A stretch of 64,000 nt of DNA from Bacillus altitudinis 41KF2b (lineage in GTDB: Bacteria > Bacillota > Bacilli > Bacillales > Bacillaceae). Numbering within the stretch: the stretch's first letter is position 1; each line of letters starts with the position of its first letter. Position numbers and translations under genes: made by a program. The notes under the pieces were generated by a model, which was not told where the DNA came from, did not search any database, and worked only from the letters and a program-made list of their open reading frames with translations. The DNA lies in assembly GCF_000691145.1 (NCBI RefSeq), contig NZ_ASJC01000005.1, positions 1 through 64,000 of the forward strand, given 5' to 3'. This document shows positions 33,737 through 41,506 of the stretch, piece after piece.

Positions 33737-34993
33737 ATGCGAAAAAAAATAATCTGTGAACTTGCCAATGAGTTTGAAAAAAATGAAAAAGATATTTTAA
33801 GTCTTCTACATACTGGTAAGAATATTACACCATATAAGACACATTTTAATAATAAAGGTAGAGAAATAATTAATAAAGACCATATAACTAAAGAAGAGCA
33901 AATTATTCTAAGTTATTATAAGTTACTGTTAAATAAGTTATGTGCAATTAGATTTCCCAATAGATCATATACTATGACGGAATTGATGAATTTAATGCCA
34001 AATATTCATAAATATAAATCTTATACAATCTTTAGATTCGATATTAAGAATTTTTTTTATAAAATTGATCCAAAGAAAAGCCTAGGCTATATTAAGAAAA
34101 CTTTAAACTTAAGAAGTAATGAATTTGTTTTTTTAAATAATTATACAGAATCTCAAAATAACCTTATTCCGGGATTAGGTTTACATAATTCACTGGTTGA
34201 GATTTGTGGATATCATTTTGATCTAACAATCAAAAAAATATTTAGAGAAAATTTACTGTATTACTCTAGGTATGTAGATGACTGTATATTAGTTTTCGAT
34301 GAGATTATAACAGAAGAAGTCATTAAAGGAGATATTTTGAAATTGTTAAAGTGCTGTTTTGGGGATAAAATAGAGCTCAATCTCAACGAATCGAAAACAA
34401 AATATGTTAATTCGAATTGGGAAAGGTTCGAAATAGATTATCTCGGTTATACTTTTCAAAAAGATCAATCTGAAAAATTGAAATTCGGAATATCAGAAAA
34501 GAAGCTAGAAAAGTATAAAGGTAAAATCGATAATATAGTTTTAGAATATTGCAATAGCAATAATGTAGACGTTTTAAGCTTGAAATTAGAGCTTTTATTT
34601 AAAAGAATTGTTTATCTTGGTAATAGAAAAAACAACAATAAATATAGATGGCAAGTTAGAGGATTAAGTGAAAATTATAAAGAGCTGAAGAGATTTATGA
34701 AAAAGAATGATGATTTTTCACGTATAACAAAAAATACTCAGAATTTTTTTAAAAAGGAGGTTCAGTTAAGTTTCAGGAAAAAAAATATACAAATACCTGC
34801 TAAAATCAATAATCAAATAAAAAATAAAAAATTCATTTCGAGTTTCATCAATAATAGAGCACTGCTTCTTCATAAAAAAATAGGTTTAAAACATAATGAT
34901 TTGAAAAAGAAGTTAAAAATATTGACCGATGAGAATGTAGATGGAAGAAGTTACAGTGATCTTGCAAGTGAATTTTTGATAAAAATAAAATAA
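33737..34993 (+). CDS. drt3a: Defence-associated reverse transcriptase, Drt3a-like (UG3)
   Basis: 418 aa with RT palm motifs in order: A as FRFDIKNFF (catalytic Asp102), B as PGLGLHNSLVEI (145-156), C as YVDD (179-182), D/E region as LNLNESKTK and DYLGYTF (about 214-240). No maturase, endonuclease or protease domain is present, which excludes a group II intron. The short RT followed by a second, larger RT is the DRT type 3 layout of phage-defence reverse transcriptases. GAGGGG lies 7 nt before the ATG. Base composition is far more A+T-rich than the flanks (11 G/C in the 60 bases 34801-34860), indicating horizontal acquisition. Confidence 0.82.
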   Translation: MRKKIICELANEFEKNEKDILSLLHTGKNITPYKTHFNNKGREIINKDHITKEEQIILSYYKLLLNKLCAIRFPNRSYTMTELMNLMPNIHKYKSYTIFRFDIKNFFYKIDPKKSLGYIKKTLNLRSNEFVFLNNYTESQNNLIPGLGLHNSLVEICGYHFDLTIKKIFRENLLYYSRYVDDCILVFDEIITEEVIKGDILKLLKCCFGDKIELNLNESKTKYVNSNWERFEIDYLGYTFQKDQSEKLKFGISEKKLEKYKGKIDNIVLEYCNSNNVDVLSLKLELLFKRIVYLGNRKNNNKYRWQVRGLSENYKELKRFMKKNDDFSRITKNTQNFFKKEVQLSFRKKNIQIPAKINNQIKNKKFISSFINNRALLLHKKIGLKHNDLKKKLKILTDENVDGRSYSDLASEFLIKIK

Positions 34994-35021
34994 AAGATGG
35001 TGATTTATTACCATCTTTTTT
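34992..35021. terminator. Intrinsic terminator between the two RT genes
   Basis: AAAAGATGGT/ACCATCTTTT hairpin with 8-nt loop and T run on the plus strand; the minus strand also ends in a T-rich stretch. It directly follows the drt3a stop, so drt3b is probably transcribed separately or by read-through. Confidence 0.75.
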
Positions 35022-35083
35022 AAGAAATTGCAAGTGCAAATCCTTGATATTGTGTATAGATAATATAACAAAAAAGGTATGGT

Positions 35084-37096
35084 GTGTCAATAATGGTTAA
35101 ATTGACTAAATTTAATAGACAAAAAAATGATTACTTATTAACAGATTTGCTTCCTTATGAGAAAGGTAATCATTATACTCATAGATACTTCTATGATTTT
35201 CTTCAAAAAAGAAAAAAATTTTTAAACAAATTAATAAATGATATTAAGAATAATGGACAATACTTTGGACCGAAATGGCATTCAGCTCCTTTGAAATTCC
35301 TTATAAATAAAAAGAAGGAAGAGTCTAGAGAAATTTCGTTAATTAATCCATTAGGCTTGATTGAATCTCTGGTATTTATTAGCCTATTTGAGAGCGATTT
35401 ACTAAATATTATACATAATAAAGAAAGTTTTTCTTTCAGAAAAGCTTTTAGAACGAATAGTTTGGTTTATAAAAAAGAAAATAATCAGACAGTATACTAC
35501 TCAGATAAAAGTTCTAAACAACAACTTATCATTTCACTGGAATCAAGCGGAACATATTTCAAACAATACCCTTTTAAAACTATTTCGGGATTGTTAAATA
35601 GTAATGTTTTTTCATATTGTAGAGATAAATATAGTTTACTATTAATGATAGATATACAGGAATGCTTTCAAAGCATATACACGCACTCTTTTAAATGGTT
35701 AATAACAAATAAATCATACGATTCGAAAAAATTAAATGGCTCAAGTTCTTTATACAGTAACATAGATTCTTTTATGCAAAACCTGAACGGGTCAAAAACT
35801 AACGGTATTATAGTAGGGCCAGAGATAAGCAGATTACTCTCTGACTTTTTGTTAACCCATATAGATGAGAAAATCATAGAAAGTTTAGCTGAGAAAGGTA
35901 AAATACAGAGAACTGATTATTATATTTTTAGATTTGTAGACGATTATTTTATTTTTACAAATGATGAGCCTACACAAAAACTTATAAAAGATATTATTAA
36001 AGTAGAATTAAGTAATTTTCAATTAAAAATTAATGAGTTTAAAGTGACTAAGATTAGTAATGAAGATAATGTTAACAATTGGATATCAGAATTAACACCT
36101 TTAATTCAAACTATAGATGAGATATTTCCTTCTAAAGATGAAATCCAATTAATAAGTAGTAATCCTCAAATTAATGATATTAGTAGGGGGATTTTAGAAG
36201 TTGCAGCAAGCAATAGTTACGGAAATTCTAATGCAATTAACAAAATTAAATATAATGATCTCAAAAATAAAAGTATTTTATTGATCAAATCTACTCGGGA
36301 AAAAAAACTGATCAGCTCATATATATTGAGTACAATAGTAAAAAAAGTTGAAAGAATGGGTGATGTATTTTCAATAAAGAAAATGAACTTAAAAGATTTC
36401 TTTAATTTTATATTCTATATTTATTCACTAAATGTAAGCTATACTTCAACTCAAAAAATGACAAGAATTCTCTCATTGGTATTAGGGCACAACGATTGGG
36501 ATGTAATTAATGCAGTCGAGTCGAGTATAGAAAGATTTGAGAATGAAATATTTACTAAGTATCAAGCAGATTGGATTGATTTAACTCTAATTCTCTCTAC
36601 ATTTAATATCCAAATTTCTTATAAATCAATTGAAAAAATAAAAAACAGTCTAATAAATAGTAAAAATCCATTGCATCTATCCGCTCTATGTTTATTACAT
36701 GAAGCAGGGTATATACAAAGTGAAAATTTCACAAAGAAAATTAATCATATTATTTATGATAATGTAAAAAGAATTAATTGGACTGAATTTTTTCAAGATG
36801 ATTTAAGTTGGTGGGTATTTATTTTCTTATCCTATCCTAAACTGGATAATCAAATTTTCGAATATATTAGGGGAAAGGTAAATTGCGAAAAATTAAAATT
36901 AACTGACGAAAAAAAAATCGGTGATAATTCAGATTTAGCTAAATTGTTAGTAATAGACTTTTTATTAGAAAACGATCAACATTTTATTGAATGGAATTTC
37001 ACAAGTGAGAGGTATTACGAAAAATTTTATTTTTATACAAAGGACAGAACAGTTTTTAATCCAAACACTAATGATTTAATTCATATTTCAATATAA
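35084..37096 (+). CDS. drt3b: Defence-associated reverse transcriptase, Drt3b-like (UG8)
   Basis: 670 aa. RT motifs: A as LMIDIQECFQSIY (about 187-199), B as GIIVGPEISRLLSDFLLTHID (about 241-261, shown shortened in other fields), C as FVDD (284-287). The roughly 370-residue C-terminal half has no named domain and looks helical. Start GTG 35084, 6 nt after AAAAAGG; ATG 35093 is an alternative. Together with the 418-aa RT this matches the Drt3b partner of DRT type 3. A terminator at 37178-37214 follows. Same A+T-rich composition as drt3a. Confidence 0.8.
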   Translation: MSIMVKLTKFNRQKNDYLLTDLLPYEKGNHYTHRYFYDFLQKRKKFLNKLINDIKNNGQYFGPKWHSAPLKFLINKKKEESREISLINPLGLIESLVFISLFESDLLNIIHNKESFSFRKAFRTNSLVYKKENNQTVYYSDKSSKQQLIISLESSGTYFKQYPFKTISGLLNSNVFSYCRDKYSLLLMIDIQECFQSIYTHSFKWLITNKSYDSKKLNGSSSLYSNIDSFMQNLNGSKTNGIIVGPEISRLLSDFLLTHIDEKIIESLAEKGKIQRTDYYIFRFVDDYFIFTNDEPTQKLIKDIIKVELSNFQLKINEFKVTKISNEDNVNNWISELTPLIQTIDEIFPSKDEIQLISSNPQINDISRGILEVAASNSYGNSNAINKIKYNDLKNKSILLIKSTREKKLISSYILSTIVKKVERMGDVFSIKKMNLKDFFNFIFYIYSLNVSYTSTQKMTRILSLVLGHNDWDVINAVESSIERFENEIFTKYQADWIDLTLILSTFNIQISYKSIEKIKNSLINSKNPLHLSALCLLHEAGYIQSENFTKKINHIIYDNVKRINWTEFFQDDLSWWVFIFLSYPKLDNQIFEYIRGKVNCEKLKLTDEKKIGDNSDLAKLLVIDFLLENDQHFIEWNFTSERYYEKFYFYTKDRTVFNPNTNDLIHISI

Positions 37097-37177
37097 TATG
37101 AATATTACTTCAATTAAATACCGAAATTTATATAGAAATTGAATTCCTTTGTTAAAATTCAAATAAGCTTCTAAGGT

Positions 37178-37214
37178 AATAGAAGCCAGGATTATAGACT
37201 GGCTTCTATTTTTT
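37178..37214 (+). terminator. Strong terminator at the right end of the RT island
   Basis: AATAGAAGCCAG/CTGGCTTCTATT perfect 12-bp hairpin with T run on the plus strand. It touches the sigK stop codon and could also act on the sigK transcript. A second small hairpin TTGAATT/AATTCAA lies at about 37139-37162. Confidence 0.85.
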
Positions 37215-37938
37215 ACTTCCCCTTCTCCCGCTTCCGTTTCTCCTTCTCTGCCCGGTAAAACTCATGAAACATCTTCATCAGTGCGCGTTTCTCTATCCGA
37301 GACACATAGCTCCGCGATATCCCGAGCTCTTTGGCTATTTCCCGCTGTGTTTTTTCTTTCTTTAAGTCCAAACCGAACCGGCCGACGATCACTTCTTTTT
37401 CCCGGCCGTCGAGAATGTCGATATACTCCTTTACTTTTTCAAGCTCCATGTTGAGCTGAATGGTATCAATCACATCTTCATTTTCAGATTTTAAGACATC
37501 AATTAATGAAATTTCGTTGCCTTCTTTATCCTGACCAATGGGGTCATGCAAGGAGACGTCTTTTTTCGTTTTTTTGAGCGCGCGTAAGTGCATGAGAATT
37601 TCATTTTCAATACACCGCGCAGCATATGTTGCCAGCTTTGTTCCTTTTCCAGAGGAATAGCTTTCGATGGCTTTAATGAGTCCGATCGTCCCGATGGAGA
37701 TGAGGTCTTCAGCGTCTTCCCCGGTATTTTCAAATTTCTTGACAATATGGGCGACGAGCCGAAGGTTATGTTCAATCAGCATGTTTCTTGCGTGTTCATC
37801 GCCCTCTGCCATGAGGGCTAAGTATTTTTTCTCATCATCTCCCGAAAGGGGTTGTGGAAAGGCATTGTTTTTGACATAGGACACTAAAAACACCAATTCT
37901 TTGACCATCAATCCCATCGCTGTAAATACTCCTGCCAC
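37213..37938 (-). CDS. sigK: RNA polymerase sigma-K factor, intact
   Basis: 241 aa, same length as B. subtilis pro-SigK. It directs late mother-cell transcription during sporulation. The first ~20 residues ([19 protein letters not shown]) are the membrane-associated pro-sequence removed by SpoIVFB. Regions 2 ([15 protein letters not shown]...[11 protein letters not shown]) and 4 ([21 protein letters not shown]) are complete. The GTG at 37938 follows GGAGGTGA by 7 nt. The gene is a single uninterrupted frame: there is no skin element, unlike B. subtilis 168. Its 3' end borders the reverse-transcriptase island. Confidence 0.95.
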   Translation of the reverse strand: MAGVFTAMGLMVKELVFLVSYVKNNAFPQPLSGDDEKKYLALMAEGDEHARNMLIEHNLRLVAHIVKKFENTGEDAEDLISIGTIGLIKAIESYSSGKGTKLATYAARCIENEILMHLRALKKTKKDVSLHDPIGQDKEGNEISLIDVLKSENEDVIDTIQLNMELEKVKEYIDILDGREKEVIVGRFGLDLKKEKTQREIAKELGISRSYVSRIEKRALMKMFHEFYRAEKEKRKREKGK

Positions 37939-37981
37939 GATTTTCACCTCCACCATGTTTAGGCCGCTGCCTATATCCTCA

Positions 37982-37989
37982 AATGTATG
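37982..37989 (-). promoter_or_regulatory. Candidate mother-cell promoter -10 of sigK
   Basis: On the minus strand CATACATT fits the SigE -10 and largely fits the SigK -10. An AC pair lies about 17 nt upstream. Autoregulated sigK transcription from such a site is known in B. subtilis; here it is a guess from the motif. Confidence 0.3.
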
Positions 37990-38172
37990 TGAAGGAAGGA
38001 TTGTCTGTGTCTGTACGATGAAAAAATCATCTTATTTGAAAGAAACGTGCTTCTGTGCGTATGTTTTTGCTGCACCTCTCATATGTTTGCGGTTTCTTTG
38101 CGGTGCTTGGCGGTCTAAAAGCGTGCTAAAATATGTAATATTAGACCGAAAAGGAAGGGGTTTTTTCGGAAC

Positions 38173-39294
38173 ATGGGGAAGGTTCTTTCTTCACATGTCG
38201 GTATGAAAATTAATGAATGGTATCGAATGATACGGCAGTTCAGTGTTCCAGATGCGGAAATCTTGAAAGCAGAAGTAGAAGCGGAAATTGAACGTATGGA
38301 AGAGGACCAGCATTTACTGATTTATTATCAGCTCATGTGTTTTCGGCACCAAATTATGCTCGACTATATACACCCTTCAAAATATCAACCTTTCTCAGTA
38401 TCTAACCTTGTCGATAAAATCGAAAATTCCAATCATGAGTTATCTGATATGCTGCATTATTACCATGCATTTTTTCGTGGCATGCATGAGTTTAGTCAAA
38501 AAGAATATTTGGAGGCCGTCAAATATTATCGCATGGCAGAAAAACAGCTGTCTATGGTATTTGATGATATTGAGCAGGCCGAGTTTCATTTTAAAGTAGC
38601 AGAAGCCTACTATATAATGAAACAAACGCATGTCTCCATGCACCATATTTTAAAAGCGCTTGAAATATACGATCAGCATGATGCGTATTCCATTCGCATT
38701 ATTCAGTGCCTCTTTGTCATCTCGGGAAATTATCAAGATTTAAAACGTAAAGATCGAGCACTGCCTCACTTGAAAAAGGCGAAACAACTCGCATCCGAAA
38801 TTGATCACCCGCGCATTTATAGCTCAGCACTCTATAATTTAGGGAAATGTTACGGGGAGTTAGGTTATCGAGAAGAAGCAGAACGATATTTAACCGAATC
38901 GGCTGACCTCGCCAAAAAAGAGCTGCTTCCCACGCTGCCTCATACACTTTATACACTGGCCAAGCTGCTTTTTAGACAAAATGAGCAGACTGAAGCAAGG
39001 CGTATATTAGAGGATGGGAAATTGGCCGCAAAGAAGCATGAAGACCAGCTGTTCTGTCATATGTTTGAGTATCTGGATGCTTTATATGTTCAGGAAATCA
39101 ATGAAGAACAACTGCAAAAAACCATTGATTATTTGGAAAAACTTAGCCTATACTCTTATATAGAGGATATCTCACTAGAAATTGCGACAGCCTTAGAAAC
39201 CTCTCAACAATACCAGAAGTCCAACCAGTATTATCAAAAATTGCTATGGGCTCAAAATCAAATCCAAGAAGGAGAGTGTCTGTATGAATTCTAA
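38173..39294 (+). CDS. Rap-family response-regulator aspartate phosphatase / TPR regulator
   Basis: 373 aa. The N-terminal three-helix bundle motif VGMKINEWYRMIRQF and EEDQHLLIYYQLMCFRH are typical of Rap proteins; the rest is about seven TPR repeats that bind a Phr peptide. Rap proteins dephosphorylate Spo0F or block ComA-type activators. Which one this acts on is unknown. ATG 38173 fits the family N-terminus. Its 3' end overlaps a 15-codon frame where a phr gene would normally be found. Confidence 0.88.
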   Translation: MGKVLSSHVGMKINEWYRMIRQFSVPDAEILKAEVEAEIERMEEDQHLLIYYQLMCFRHQIMLDYIHPSKYQPFSVSNLVDKIENSNHELSDMLHYYHAFFRGMHEFSQKEYLEAVKYYRMAEKQLSMVFDDIEQAEFHFKVAEAYYIMKQTHVSMHHILKALEIYDQHDAYSIRIIQCLFVISGNYQDLKRKDRALPHLKKAKQLASEIDHPRIYSSALYNLGKCYGELGYREEAERYLTESADLAKKELLPTLPHTLYTLAKLLFRQNEQTEARRILEDGKLAAKKHEDQLFCHMFEYLDALYVQEINEEQLQKTIDYLEKLSLYSYIEDISLEIATALETSQQYQKSNQYYQKLLWAQNQIQEGECLYEF

Positions 39295-39331
39295 GCAACG
39301 TTCGACAGTTGAAGAGAGAAACCAAACGTGA
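39284..39331 (+). CDS. 15-codon micro-ORF overlapping the rap stop
   Basis: ATG 39284 lies inside the rap stop region, 7 nt after a strong AAGGAGAG, and encodes MNSKQRSTVEERNQT. The place is that of phr genes, but there is no hydrophobic signal needed for Phr export. It may be a decayed phr, a coupling peptide or an accident. Confidence 0.3.
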   Translation: MNSKQRSTVEERNQT

Positions 39332-39334
39332 GAC

Positions 39335-39365
39335 AAAAAGCGGGCCTGATGGGCCGGCTTTTTTT
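39335..39365 (+). terminator. Terminator after rap
   Basis: AAAAAGC-GGGCC/GGGCC-GGCTTTTT hairpin with one mismatch and a T run. Confidence 0.7.
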
Positions 39366-39460
39366 ATGTGAAAAAGAAGCGTAGACGATCACGAAACTTG
39401 AATGAATTCATCAGAAAGCGGGCAATTTAATGTGTAATGATGTTCTGTGGAGGCGGTCTG

Positions 39461-40201
39461 ATGAAAGGGTTGCATATCTTGTTATGTATATTGGTAATAT
39501 GCGCTTTTGTTCCTGATAACATAGAGGCGCGTACATTAAAAAGAATCGACCTAGAAAAAACGGGACGAGCCTTTTGGGACATGAGAGAGGAACGGAAAAA
39601 GATTGCGTTAACCTTTGATGATGGGCCTCATCCGGTATACACAAGTCAAATACTAGATGTACTAAGAGAGCATGAAGTGAATGCCAGCTTTTTTGTCATC
39701 GGAAGCCGTATTCATGCATATCCCCTCCTCGCAGAGCGGATTGTGAGCGAAGGAAATGAGCTTGGCAATCACACGATGAACCATACGTATTTTGACCTTT
39801 TGTCATCGAAAGAAATCAAGCAAGAATTAAAAGAATCAGCGGCTCATATCGCTTCTCTCCAGCCGGGCGGACCCTTATTATTTCGTCCCCCGGGCGGGCG
39901 CTTGACGATGAAGTCATTCCGCATTCTTTCTAAGCAAGGATACGATGTCGTGATGTGGTCCTTTACGCAAGATCCGAAGGACTGGTCAAGGCCAGGTGCA
40001 CACAAAATTGCCAGCCGTATTATTGAGAATATTCAGGGCGGTGATATCATCCTTTTACATGATGGCGGAGGAAATCGTAAGCAGACAGTAGAAGCGCTGA
40101 AACAAGTCGTACCTGAACTAAAGAAAAGGGGCTATGAGTTTGTGAAAGTAAGCGAACTACTGCACCATGACAGAGATTATCTGCCGGTTCAATTACAATA
40201 A
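39461..40201 (+). CDS. Exported polysaccharide deacetylase (NodB family)
   Basis: 246 aa. Signal peptide (about residues 1-22) and one NodB domain with TFDDGPHP, HTMNHTYF, RPPGGR, DPKDW and LLHDGGG. This size class in Bacillus acts on peptidoglycan or polymers, several in sporulation (PdaB, PdaA and relatives); which one this equals is not clear. The ATG at 39461 follows GTGGAGGCGG; the ATG at 39437 is weaker. Next to sigK and spore genes, but no sporulation promoter is obvious. Confidence 0.82.
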   Translation: MKGLHILLCILVICAFVPDNIEARTLKRIDLEKTGRAFWDMREERKKIALTFDDGPHPVYTSQILDVLREHEVNASFFVIGSRIHAYPLLAERIVSEGNELGNHTMNHTYFDLLSSKEIKQELKESAAHIASLQPGGPLLFRPPGGRLTMKSFRILSKQGYDVVMWSFTQDPKDWSRPGAHKIASRIIENIQGGDIILLHDGGGNRKQTVEALKQVVPELKKRGYEFVKVSELLHHDRDYLPVQLQ

Positions 40202-40272
40202 GAAACAGTCATTCATTGAAACCAAAAGTCTTGTCGTTTACTATATGAAGAGGGCTTTTGGAGGTGAATGTT

Positions 40273-41001
40273 GTGAAGAAATTTGTTTTCCTTTTCATCC
40301 TGTTATGTGTTGCGGCTGGGTGCTCAAAACCAGCACAGGAAAGTGTGATTGCATTTGGTGACAGTAACACAAGAGGATCGAACTGGGATTTTCGAGATTA
40401 TCCCACATCTGAAAAATGGGTGAATCTCATGAAAAACGTCGAGCGCGGCCAAATCAAGGTACACAATGCCGGGATTGGCGGGCAGACAACAGAAGATGCG
40501 AAGCTGCGCTTTGAGCAGGATATTTTAAAACCAAAACCAACTTACGTCCTCATCATGTTCGGTACAAATGATGCGGCGATTCTAGACGGGAAACATCCCC
40601 GTGTAACCAAAAAACGATTTAAAGAAAACTTATCCTACTTCATTTCTGAAAGTAGGAAAGAGGGAATTACCCCGATCCTCATGACGTGCGTGCCTGTGGT
40701 GGAAGGAGGCAAAAAGGGCTTGTATTATTATTCTAGATATAAGTCATCTTATTTTGCTGAGAGAGGCGGGGCGAGAGCTTGGCAAAACTCATACAATGAC
40801 ATCACAAGACAAGTAGCTGAAAAACAGCAGGTGCCGCTTGTCGACAATTGGAAAGCGTTCATCCGAGAAGCGGGTGAAGATAGTGACAACGCCTTGATTC
40901 AGTCTGGACTCATTGACCCTTCTGGCAATCATATGACACCAAAAGGGGCAAGAATCATTTATAACGAAATCAAAGAGCGTGATGTCATTAAACATTTTTA
41001 A
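40273..41001 (+). CDS. SGNH/GDSL hydrolase lipoprotein
   Basis: 242 aa. A lipoprotein signal with lipobox VAAGC at about residue 16-20 anchors it outside the membrane. Block I is IAFGDSNTRG, block III GTNDA, and a late D-x-x-x-x-H (IDPSGNHMT) supplies the rest of the triad. Probably an esterase for acylated wall or sugar substrates. GTG 40273 follows GGAGGTGA by 6 nt; an in-frame TTG at 40258 overlaps the site. Confidence 0.82.
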   Translation: MKKFVFLFILLCVAAGCSKPAQESVIAFGDSNTRGSNWDFRDYPTSEKWVNLMKNVERGQIKVHNAGIGGQTTEDAKLRFEQDILKPKPTYVLIMFGTNDAAILDGKHPRVTKKRFKENLSYFISESRKEGITPILMTCVPVVEGGKKGLYYYSRYKSSYFAERGGARAWQNSYNDITRQVAEKQQVPLVDNWKAFIREAGEDSDNALIQSGLIDPSGNHMTPKGARIIYNEIKERDVIKHF

Positions 41002-41019
41002 AAGCAGGCCATCTGCCTA

Positions 41020-41047
41020 AACAAGACGATCCATCTCGCATAGTCTA
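41020..41047 (+). promoter_or_regulatory. SigK-type promoter
   Basis: -35 AACA (AC at 41021-41022) and -10 CATAGTCTA (41039-41047, fits CATANNNTA) with 16-nt spacer. It precedes the YjcZ-like gene, fitting late mother-cell expression. Confidence 0.6.
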
Positions 41048-41079
41048 ACAGTATATCTTCCTAGAAGGAGGTAACTGAT

Positions 41080-41229
41080 ATGTGGGGATGTCCTTATCCT
41101 TACCCTGCGTGTTCGCCTTATCCAGCTCAAGGAGCAGGAATCGGTTACGCTTTTCTTGTTGTGTTCCTTGTCGTCATTTTGGTCGTAGGTGGAGGGTTAT
41201 GGTTTTGGAATGAACAGCCTTGCAAATAA
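41080..41229 (+). CDS. YjcZ-family small sporulation protein
   Basis: 49 aa: an N-terminal stretch rich in Tyr, Pro, Cys and Gly (MWGCPYPYPACSPYP), a single hydrophobic helix (FLVVFLVVILVVGGG) and a short tail. This layout is typical of YjcZ-type proteins made in sporulating Bacillus. The ATG has a perfect AGAAGGAGG 8 nt upstream, and a SigK-like promoter lies in front. Role unknown. Confidence 0.75.
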   Translation: MWGCPYPYPACSPYPAQGAGIGYAFLVVFLVVILVVGGGLWFWNEQPCK

Positions 41230-41230
41230 G

Positions 41231-41263
41231 ACACCTCTTCTTTGATCAGAAGGGGTGTTTTTT
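41231..41263 (+). terminator. Terminator after the YjcZ-like gene
   Basis: ACACC-CTTCT/AGAAG-GGTGT hairpin with a T run. Confidence 0.8.
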
Positions 41264-41294
41264 ACGGAAAATAGTAGTAAGCCTATAGCGCAAG

Positions 41295-41425
41295 TGATAT
41301 AATATCAGTCACCTGAGTTTAAAAAAGGAGAGTGCTCGGGAGGCATGGTTCCTGGATATATGGAATTAAGAGGAAACAGAGAGCATATGCCCGAGCGAAC
41401 GTCTTTTCATTTCTGTCTCAATTAA
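41295..41425 (+). other. Possible transcript antisense to the end of sda
   Basis: An extended -10 TGATATAAT (41295-41303) could start a plus-strand RNA near 41310. It contains a long interrupted hairpin GCTCGGG-AGG-CAT ... ATG-CCCGAGC (41334-41396) and a 26-codon frame (41345-41425). The RNA would overlap the 3' coding end of sda. The same stem on the minus strand may simply be part of the sda 3' end. Confidence 0.3.
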
Positions 41426-41506
41426 TTCAATGAAGTCGCGATTTAAGTTCATTTCATTTGCTTTATAATACGATTCTATAAGTAAATCATCTGACAGCTT
41501 TTTCAT
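41366..41506 (-). CDS. sda: Sporulation checkpoint inhibitor Sda
   Basis: 46 aa, [20 protein letters not shown] onward, ending [12 protein letters not shown], almost the same as B. subtilis Sda. It is a helical hairpin that binds KinA and blocks Spo0F phosphorylation when replication has just begun or is stalled. Start at 41506. The only strong Shine-Dalgarno (GGGGAGGTG) lies 26 nt upstream, separated by a small hairpin CCCAT-ATG-ATGGG. A TATGAT at 41580-41585 on the minus strand may be its -10, with DnaA boxes further upstream. Confidence 0.94.
   Translation of the reverse strand: MKKLSDDLLIESYYKANEMNLNRDFIELIETEMKRRSLGHMLSVSS

Noticed and set aside
33737-37096. Group II intron or retron explanation for the two RT genes
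   Set aside because: No maturase or HNH domain, no intron RNA domains V/VI seen, and two different RTs in tandem are not a retron arrangement.
33500-37250. Flanking direct repeats or integrase for the RT island
   Set aside because: I compared both edges by eye and found no matching repeats and no recombinase gene.
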